From: Acidobacteriota bacterium
GTDB taxonomy: Bacteria; Acidobacteriota; Thermoanaerobaculia; Multivoradales; JAHEKO01
NCBI GenBank assembly: GCA_029863825.1
Contig: JAOTUP010000158.1
Span: 1 to 5,608, forward strand
Direction: 5' to 3'
DNA: 5,608 bases
Within the stretch, counting starts at the first letter, position 1. Each line of letters starts with the position of its first letter. Of the stretch, positions 1 through 5,608 are shown piece by piece. A program made the translations under genes and the position numbers. The notes beneath the pieces are model-generated. The model was not told the origin of the DNA. It did no database searches and saw nothing but the letters and a program-made list of their open reading frames with translations.

Positions 1-1
1 G

Positions 2-2152
<2,151 letters not shown>

Positions 2153-2207
2153 TGCCGTGGAGCGCCGCATCGTCACTGAATTGCCCTGGGGCTGGGATGG
2201 CGCGGCA

Positions 2208-2939
2208 ATGCGCCGGGGCCGGGCTAGCCTCGTCACGGTGACGCTCATCCTTGTCTCGAGCCCGGCCGCGTTTGCCGCCCAGGACTGGCTCGCTGTCGAA
2301 GCCTGGACCGGCAGCTTCCGGATCGAGCACATCAGAAGCCTGGACGAAAAACAGCTCTTCGGCTTTTCCTCCACGGGTCAGATCAGGAACACCGCCTCCG
2401 GCACTGTCACCTTCGACCGGAAGGTCGATCCGGAGACCTGGGCGGGAAGCGGTACGGCCGTCTGGAGCGTCGACGAACATGACAAGGTGTGCAGCGAGCT
2501 GCCGATGCCGTGCCGCGAGAAGACGGTCAAGGGCAACGGCGAGGTGGCGCTGGGAGAGGGCACCGAGCTCGAGATCTCCGCCTACGGGAACACCTACGAC
2601 CTGTGGATCTACCCCGGCGGTGAGCATCTGGAAGGCATCGAGGTGGAATCGAGGGAGATTCCGCTGGGCGGCGTCCATTTCGAGGATGACGCGAAAGCCG
2701 GGATGCCGCGGCCGACGACCAAGCCCATCGGCGGGCGCGGCGCCTTCTACGACGCCAGCCTCTACGCGGGAGGACTCTTCGGCTACCTCGAGGAAGACGT
2801 GCGGTTGCCTGAAGACGGATACCTCCTCTGCGGCAGCCAGGAGCGCGACGACGGCACCGTCGTCAGCTGGAAGCTCTGGCCGGCGGGGACAGAAGAGCCG
2901 CCCTGTGCGGAGTTTGACGAGCTCGAGGAGAGCCCGTAG
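2208..2939 (+). CDS. Secreted protein of unknown family, four cysteines
   Basis: This encodes 243 residues. I chose the ATG at 2208 because it opens directly into a clear signal peptide: M-R-R-G-R, a hydrophobic stretch of about residues 8-18, then A-A-F-A before A-Q-D-W, giving likely cleavage after residue 23. A weak Shine-Dalgarno (GGGATGG, 2194-2200) lies 7 nt upstream. The frame is open back to 2094, but that would overlap the previous gene and bury the signal peptide. The mature part (about 220 residues) has regular Gly/Thr/Val/Trp alternation that suggests beta strands, with W-T-G near the start, W-A-G-S-G in the middle, a C-x6-C pair (V-C-S-E-L-P-M-P-C) and two further Cys near the C-terminus. 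These could form two disulphides in the periplasm or outside. No catalytic motif is visible and I do not recognise the family. It begins 55 nt after the large surface protein and may be cotranscribed with it. Confidence 0.82.
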   Translation: MRRGRASLVTVTLILVSSPAAFAAQDWLAVEAWTGSFRIEHIRSLDEKQLFGFSSTGQIRNTASGTVTFDRKVDPETWAGSGTAVWSVDEHDKVCSELPMPCREKTVKGNGEVALGEGTELEISAYGNTYDLWIYPGGEHLEGIEVESREIPLGGVHFEDDAKAGMPRPTTKPIGGRGAFYDASLYAGGLFGYLEEDVRLPEDGYLLCGSQERDDGTVVSWKLWPAGTEEPPCAEFDELEESP

Positions 2940-2992
2940 TCACGTGGCGCGCGGCTTCTCTGGATGAGATGAGACAACAGACGTTTTTCGAC

Positions 2993-2999
2993 GAAAGGG
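2993..2999 (+). promoter_or_regulatory. Ribosome binding site deciding the 3005 start
   Basis: GAAAGGG ends 5 nt before the ATG at 3005. It supports this ATG over the in-frame ATG at 2969, which has no such site and would place 12 extra, partly charged residues before the signal peptide. Confidence 0.6.
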
Positions 3000-3004
3000 C
3001 ACGC

Positions 3005-3658
3005 ATGCAACGCACGACCCCCATCCTTCTACTTGTCGCGCCACTGCTCTTCTCGAGTGTGACTGGAGCGCAAGAGGCTGCCGACACGACCGCCATGGTC
3101 GAAGAGGCCAACCGCAAGCTCGATGAGTGGATCGACAACACAAACGACTTCGTCGGCGATGTGCGGATCGATGCCGGCGATATCGAGAGCTTCATCGAGC
3201 ACTACGCGGAGTTCTCGGAGCTCGGTGACGAGATGGACGACGACGAAGAGTTCGTCGACTACGACGAGGTGCTGGCGGATCCACGCTACCGCTCGTTTGC
3301 CGCAGGCCACGGCCTGGTTGCCGAGCCGTGGCTCAAGAAGTCGATGCGCATCATCGCGCTCTCGATGCGGGGTCAGATGCAAGCCGGACTCGCCCAGGCC
3401 GAGGCCCAGATGCCCGAGCAGCGCCGCATGATCGACGAGCAATGCGCGCAGATGGGGCCGGAGATGTGCACGCAAATGAAGGCGTCGATCGAGATGTCGA
3501 TGGCGATGTTCGAGCACCAGAAGAACCGGCTCGGAGACCTGCCCGAGGCGACCGCCTCCGAGCAGGCGCTCTTGGAGCGCTATGCCGAGGAGATGGCGTC
3601 GTTGATGGAGAGCGGTGAGGAGGAGTGGGACGAGGACGAGGACGAGGAGGAATGGTAA
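3005..3658 (+). CDS. Secreted helical protein, Met-rich with polyacidic C-terminus
   Basis: This encodes 217 residues. The signal peptide is M-Q-R-T-T-P, then hydrophobic residues 7-19 and likely cleavage at T-G-A before Q-E (after residue 22). The mature protein looks mostly helical. It has an acidic patch (D-E-M-D-D-D-E-E, residues 75-82), then D-P-R-Y-R-S-F-A-A-G-H-G-L (92-104) and W-L-K-K-S-M-R (109-115). A Met-rich stretch at 114-168 holds 11 Met in 55 residues, including M-S-M-A-M at 164-168. C147 and C155 sit inside that stretch and could pair. The last 16 residues contain 12 Asp/Glu and end in Trp. It lies 65 nt after the previous gene and 2 nt before the next, so cotranscription with the latter is likely. 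I do not recognise a named family. Metal binding by the Met stretch or acidic tail is possible but unproven. Confidence 0.85.
   Translation: MQRTTPILLLVAPLLFSSVTGAQEAADTTAMVEEANRKLDEWIDNTNDFVGDVRIDAGDIESFIEHYAEFSELGDEMDDDEEFVDYDEVLADPRYRSFAAGHGLVAEPWLKKSMRIIALSMRGQMQAGLAQAEAQMPEQRRMIDEQCAQMGPEMCTQMKASIEMSMAMFEHQKNRLGDLPEATASEQALLERYAEEMASLMESGEEEWDEDEDEEEW
3608..3655 (+). repeat. Purine-rich low-complexity tract coding an acidic tail
   Basis: GAG/GAC codons run almost without break at the 3' end of the gene, giving E-E-E-W-D-E-D-E-D-E-E-E-W. The purine-rich tract also supplies the AGGAGG used by the next gene. Such tracts can vary in length by slippage; only one copy is visible here, so variation cannot be judged. 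Confidence 0.7.
3645..3650 (+). promoter_or_regulatory. AGGAGG ribosome binding site inside the upstream gene
   Basis: A perfect AGGAGG lies in the last Glu codons of the upstream gene. It is 10 nt before the GTG at 3661 but only 1 nt before the ATG at 3652. The spacing argues for GTG 3661 as the start of the next gene and for translational coupling, since the upstream TAA is at 3656-3658. Confidence 0.6.
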
Positions 3659-3660
3659 GG

Positions 3661-4338
3661 GTGCGATCGAAATGGCGCAGTGGGGTGGGCGTGTCGATCG
3701 CGTTCACCGCACTCGGTGTCATGCTGGGTTGCGACATTCGGGACCTCGGTGCCGAGACGCTCCACATCGAAGTCAACGTACGTCTCGAGCAGGATGACCG
3801 GAGCAGTGGACAAGGCTACGTCGCCAGCTATCGCCACCGCGCGGTGCACACCACTTCCGACTTCATTCGTGAGAGCACGGTTCTCGACACGGCATGGAAG
3901 GGACACGAAACGTGCTACGAGCCGCCGCTTCGCATCGAGTGGGAGAGCGCCATCGACTTCGAGGACTTCAGATACAACGATCCCGTCTTCCATGCTGTGT
4001 GGCGAGACGAAGCCGTTTGGCTGCTCTATGATCCTGCACTCGAGTTCGGAGTGACGCACGCAGGACAACCGGGCTGCAACGACGGCATCGAGCCGGGCAC
4101 CATGGTCGAGAAGCGCTTCTTCACGGGCAATCTGCAGGAGGGGGCGGCACCGAACGGCGATCTTCCCGTCTACCTGCGAGACGAAGAATCGGCGGTCGGC
4201 GGGTTCGTCCTCCTTGTTCTGCCGCTCGAGGAGTTGGAGGACGGGAGGACATTCCCGATCGCCGTCGATTACGAAGCAGAAGAGCCTGACTTCGACATCG
4301 CCATGCGGCTGCACGGGGAGGTGCGGATTGCCGAGTAG
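3661..4338 (+). CDS. Predicted lipoprotein or secreted protein of unknown family
   Basis: This encodes 225 residues from GTG 3661; ATG 3652 and GTG 3625 are in-frame alternatives that overlap the upstream gene and have poorly spaced ribosome binding sites. The N-terminus has basic residues (R-S-K-W-R), a hydrophobic stretch and then V-M-L-G-C (C24), which fits the general lipoprotein signal rule, although Met at -3 and Leu at -2 are not the commonest. If processed there, the residue after the Cys is Asp, which in E. coli keeps a lipoprotein in the inner membrane. A signal peptidase I cut at L-G-A before E-T is the alternative. The mature part looks beta-rich (L-H-I-E-V-N-V-R-L-E, F-V-L-L-V-L-P-L) with two further Cys (C85 and C139) that could pair. 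It ends in I-A-M-R-L-H-G-E-V-R-I-A-E. I see no catalytic motif and recognise no family. It starts 2 nt after its upstream neighbour, which implies coupled expression. Confidence 0.82.
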   Translation: MRSKWRSGVGVSIAFTALGVMLGCDIRDLGAETLHIEVNVRLEQDDRSSGQGYVASYRHRAVHTTSDFIRESTVLDTAWKGHETCYEPPLRIEWESAIDFEDFRYNDPVFHAVWRDEAVWLLYDPALEFGVTHAGQPGCNDGIEPGTMVEKRFFTGNLQEGAAPNGDLPVYLRDEESAVGGFVLLVLPLEELEDGRTFPIAVDYEAEEPDFDIAMRLHGEVRIAE

Positions 4339-4414
4339 TTGCGCAAGAGGCGCCGCGTTGATAGACGACAGAGCGGGCAACGGCTCCTGGTTACGGTTCG
4401 ATCATGTTGGAAAG

Positions 4415-4420
4415 AGGAGG
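4415..4420 (+). promoter_or_regulatory. AGGAGG ribosome binding site deciding the 4426 start
   Basis: A perfect AGGAGG lies 5 nt before ATG 4426. It fixes this start over the in-frame TTG at 4339 directly after the upstream stop, which would add 29 basic residues ahead of the signal peptide. It is the strongest such site in the window, so this gene may be the best translated of the group. Confidence 0.75.
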
Positions 4421-4425
4421 AACTG

Positions 4426-4836
4426 ATGCGATCCATGGTGATTCTCTTATGTTGTTTTGTGCTGGCGTTGGCTTGCGGCGGGCCAAGCGGCGAGGAGCAA
4501 GCGATGGCGCCCGACGAGATTGGCGCACCGGCCGCGCCGGCAGCCTCGCGCCGTGGTGCCGATCCCGAGGCGACGGTCGTCGCCCAGCTCAACGAGATGT
4601 GCGAAGAGAACTGGTGCGACGGGCCCTTCGACTACGAGTTTCAGACGCTCGAATGCGGCGCGGCGACGTGTGAGCTCTTCTTCGCGGCAGAGCGCGACGG
4701 CGAAGACTTCGAGGACTCGGTGATCTTCGACTACGACGAGCCGCTCCTCGACGAGGGCGAGCTCGAGGCAGGCTACTGGGAGCGCATCACGAATGCTCTC
4801 CTCGACGAGTGGGAGCCGGCGCAGGACGGAAACTGA
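4426..4836 (+). CDS. Small acidic predicted lipoprotein with CX4C-X12-CX4C
   Basis: This encodes 136 residues. A short lipoprotein-type signal (M-R-S-M-V-I-L-L, hydrophobic to L-A-L-A-C) puts the lipidated Cys at 17, followed by G-G; Gly at +2 would allow transport to the outer membrane under the E. coli rule. An Ala/Pro/Gly/Glu-rich linker (about 18-48) acts as a tether. The folded part runs from about 50 to 131 and carries C59, C64, C77 and C82 in a symmetric CX4C-X12-CX4C arrangement, with C-D-G-P-F-D-Y-E-F between the pairs. A strongly acidic stretch (E-R-D-G-E-D-F-E-D, F-D-Y-D-E-P) and a helix ending L-L-D-E-W-E follow. In an exported protein the cysteines are more likely disulphides than a zinc site. 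The family is not recognised. It is separated from the upstream gene by 87 nt in which I see no convincing promoter or terminator. Confidence 0.85.
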   Translation: MRSMVILLCCFVLALACGGPSGEEQAMAPDEIGAPAAPAASRRGADPEATVVAQLNEMCEENWCDGPFDYEFQTLECGAATCELFFAAERDGEDFEDSVIFDYDEPLLDEGELEAGYWERITNALLDEWEPAQDGN

Positions 4837-4903
4837 GAGGGTATGGTGCGAGTCCGGACGGGCGAGAGTGTTGTTGCCATCTTTTGGGGGGCCAGCCCTT
4901 CTC

Positions 4904-4932
4904 AGTTTCTGGGCCCTTGCCGGCCCGAAACT
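4904..4932. terminator. Convergent intergenic hairpin, candidate bidirectional terminator
   Basis: AGTTTC (4904-4909) pairs with GAAACT (4927-4932), and GGGCC (4911-4915) with GGCCC (4922-4926). This gives 11 base pairs with one bulged T (4910) and a 6-nt loop. It sits in the 151-nt gap between the plus-strand lipoprotein gene and the minus-strand ppiC, where both units need to end. There is no T-run on either side, so it is not a classical intrinsic terminator; it may stall polymerase or protect 3' ends. Confidence 0.5.
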
Positions 4933-4987
4933 CGACTTCACGATGGCAGAGTCTACTATGTTGGCCCCGCGCTCTGAGCGCTGTCGC

Positions 4988-5272
4988 CTACTCGGTGCGG
5001 TGCGTGATCTCGATCAGGTGATAGCCGAACTGGGTCTTGACCGGGCCGTGAACCGCCCCGAGGTCGCCAGAGAAGACGACATCGTCGAACTCTTTGACCA
5101 TCTGGCCGGGGCCGAACTCGCCCAGGTCGCCGCCTTGCTTTCCCGACGGGCACTTCGAGTGCTCGCGGGCGGAGGAGGCAAAGTCTGTCGTTCCGGCTTC
5201 GATCTGCGACTTGAGGTCCTCGCAGGCTTCCTTGGTCGGGACCAGAATGTGTCGTGCGCGTGCTCGTGCCAT
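4988..5272 (-). CDS. ppiC: PpiC, parvulin-type peptidyl-prolyl cis-trans isomerase
   Basis: This encodes 94 residues, against 93 for E. coli PpiC (Par10), which it matches along its whole length. It catalyses cis-trans isomerisation of the peptide bond before proline. Parvulin active-site positions are present: H8 in R-H-I-L-V, C41 in S-K-C-P-S-G-K, M58 in G-Q-M-V, F62 in E-F-D, and Q-F-G-Y-H at 81-85. The G-G-D-L-G-E-F block at 47-53 is the family signature. There is no signal peptide or membrane segment, so it is a single-domain cytoplasmic enzyme, unlike SurA or PpiD. The start is fixed by GAGAGGA 7 nt upstream. It lies 3 nt after the YhbQ-like gene in the same direction, which suggests one transcript. 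Confidence 0.95.
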   Translation of the reverse strand: MARARARHILVPTKEACEDLKSQIEAGTTDFASSAREHSKCPSGKQGGDLGEFGPGQMVKEFDDVVFSGDLGAVHGPVKTQFGYHLIEITHRTE

Positions 5273-5275
5273 CAG

Positions 5276-5608
5276 CTATTCCTCTCTCGAGTTGTCCTCG
5301 GATTGTGCGTCATTGTGCAACGGGTGTGCTGGCGGCATCGCCAGCAGCGCGAGCAGTCTCTCACGTTCGACGCCTGTCATGACGAGCGCTTCCTTGTCTC
5401 GCTTCGGCAGCTTCTTGATCCGGGCCTCGACCTGGAGCGCCAGGGCCCGGGCGCCGATCCTCGCCCGGTAGACGAGCTCGAGGGGTCCGCGCGAGCGCAG
5501 GTACTTCGACCCCGTGCCTTGCTCGTGCTCGGCGAGCCGCCGCTCGACGTCGGTGGCGATGCCGGTATAGAGCGCGCCGTCGCGCGTTCTGATGAGATAG
5601 AGATACCA
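5276..5608 (-). CDS. yhbQ: YhbQ-like GIY-YIG domain protein (5' end just outside the window)
   Basis: 110 residues lie in the window, read from the edge at 5608; by comparison with E. coli YhbQ only a few N-terminal residues are missing. The GIY-YIG nuclease fold is recognisable from W-Y-L-Y-L-I-R-T, L-Y-T-G-I-A-T-D-V-E-R-R-L-A-E-H with the conserved Arg, G-S-K-Y-L-R, and L-Q-V-E-A-R-I-K-K-L with the metal-binding Glu (residue 61 of the part seen). This matches the UPF0213/YhbQ group of stand-alone GIY-YIG proteins, which have been linked to DNA damage processing in E. coli; the role here is inferred from family. The C-terminus has a Leu/Ala helix and a short acidic, polar tail. The stop (5276-5278) is 3 nt before the ppiC start. 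Confidence 0.92.
   Translation of the reverse strand, partial: WYLYLIRTRDGALYTGIATDVERRLAEHEQGTGSKYLRSRGPLELVYRARIGARALALQVEARIKKLPKRDKEALVMTGVERERLLALLAMPPAHPLHNDAQSEDNSREE
5280..5286 (-). promoter_or_regulatory. ppiC ribosome binding site inside the end of the YhbQ-like gene
   Basis: On the minus strand GAGAGGA lies 7 nt before the ppiC ATG. It is made by the last Arg-Glu-Glu codons of the upstream gene, so ribosomes ending the first gene are placed to start the second. Confidence 0.6.

Noticed and set aside
3615..3797. Short plus-strand frames over the acidic tail (Arg/Thr-rich)
   Set aside because: These are shadows of the GAG/GAC tract in another frame, with no coding features of their own.
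4339..4425. TTG start at 4339, and a possible -35 element TTGATA at 4358-4363
   Set aside because: The ATG at 4426 has a perfect AGGAGG and a lipoprotein signal. No -10 element stands at a suitable distance from TTGATA, so a promoter is not supported. The palindrome TTGCGCAA at 4339-4346 has no further support.
4988..5272. ppiC as a folding helper for the exported proteins next to it
   Set aside because: It lacks a signal peptide and is transcribed convergently, so it should act in the cytoplasm and its closeness to the exported genes is probably chance.

Overview
This is a high-GC bacterial window, probably from a Gram-negative organism. The evidence is a multidomain surface protein with MopE-type repeats, two N-termini that match the lipoprotein signal rule, and close homologues of E. 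coli PpiC and YhbQ. The style of the first gene (end of an FnIII-like domain, MopE repeats, Kazal-like end) is common in Myxococcota, Acidobacteriota and some environmental Gammaproteobacteria. There is no rRNA, tRNA or strong marker, so I do not assign a lineage.

Plus strand, 2-4836: five genes in a row, all apparently exported. The first is the 3' part of a large Cys- and Asp-rich extracellular protein whose 5' end lies outside the window. It runs from an FnIII-like tail through a linker and a DTL/C..GQ/WxC module to seven MopE-type D-N-D-C-D-G motifs, interrupted by a 14-cysteine insert, and ends in a Kazal-like domain. Four small genes of unrecognised family follow: a secreted protein with four cysteines (2208-2939), a secreted helical protein rich in Met with a polyacidic C-terminus (3005-3658), a predicted lipoprotein or secreted protein starting 2 nt later at a GTG (3661-4338), and a small acidic predicted lipoprotein with a CX4C-X12-CX4C pattern (4426-4836). 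Spacing of 2-87 nt and a shared strand suggest one transcription unit for these four, possibly together with the large gene. No function can be assigned; a shared role at the cell envelope is an inference.

Minus strand, 5608-4988: a second, convergent unit. A YhbQ-like GIY-YIG domain protein (start just outside the window) is followed after 3 nt by ppiC, a cytoplasmic parvulin-type peptidyl-prolyl isomerase. The 151-nt gap between the two convergent units holds an 11-bp hairpin, a candidate bidirectional terminator without a T-tract.

The least explained part is the block 2208-4836: four consecutive small exported proteins with acidic character and paired cysteines, none of which I can place in a known family.
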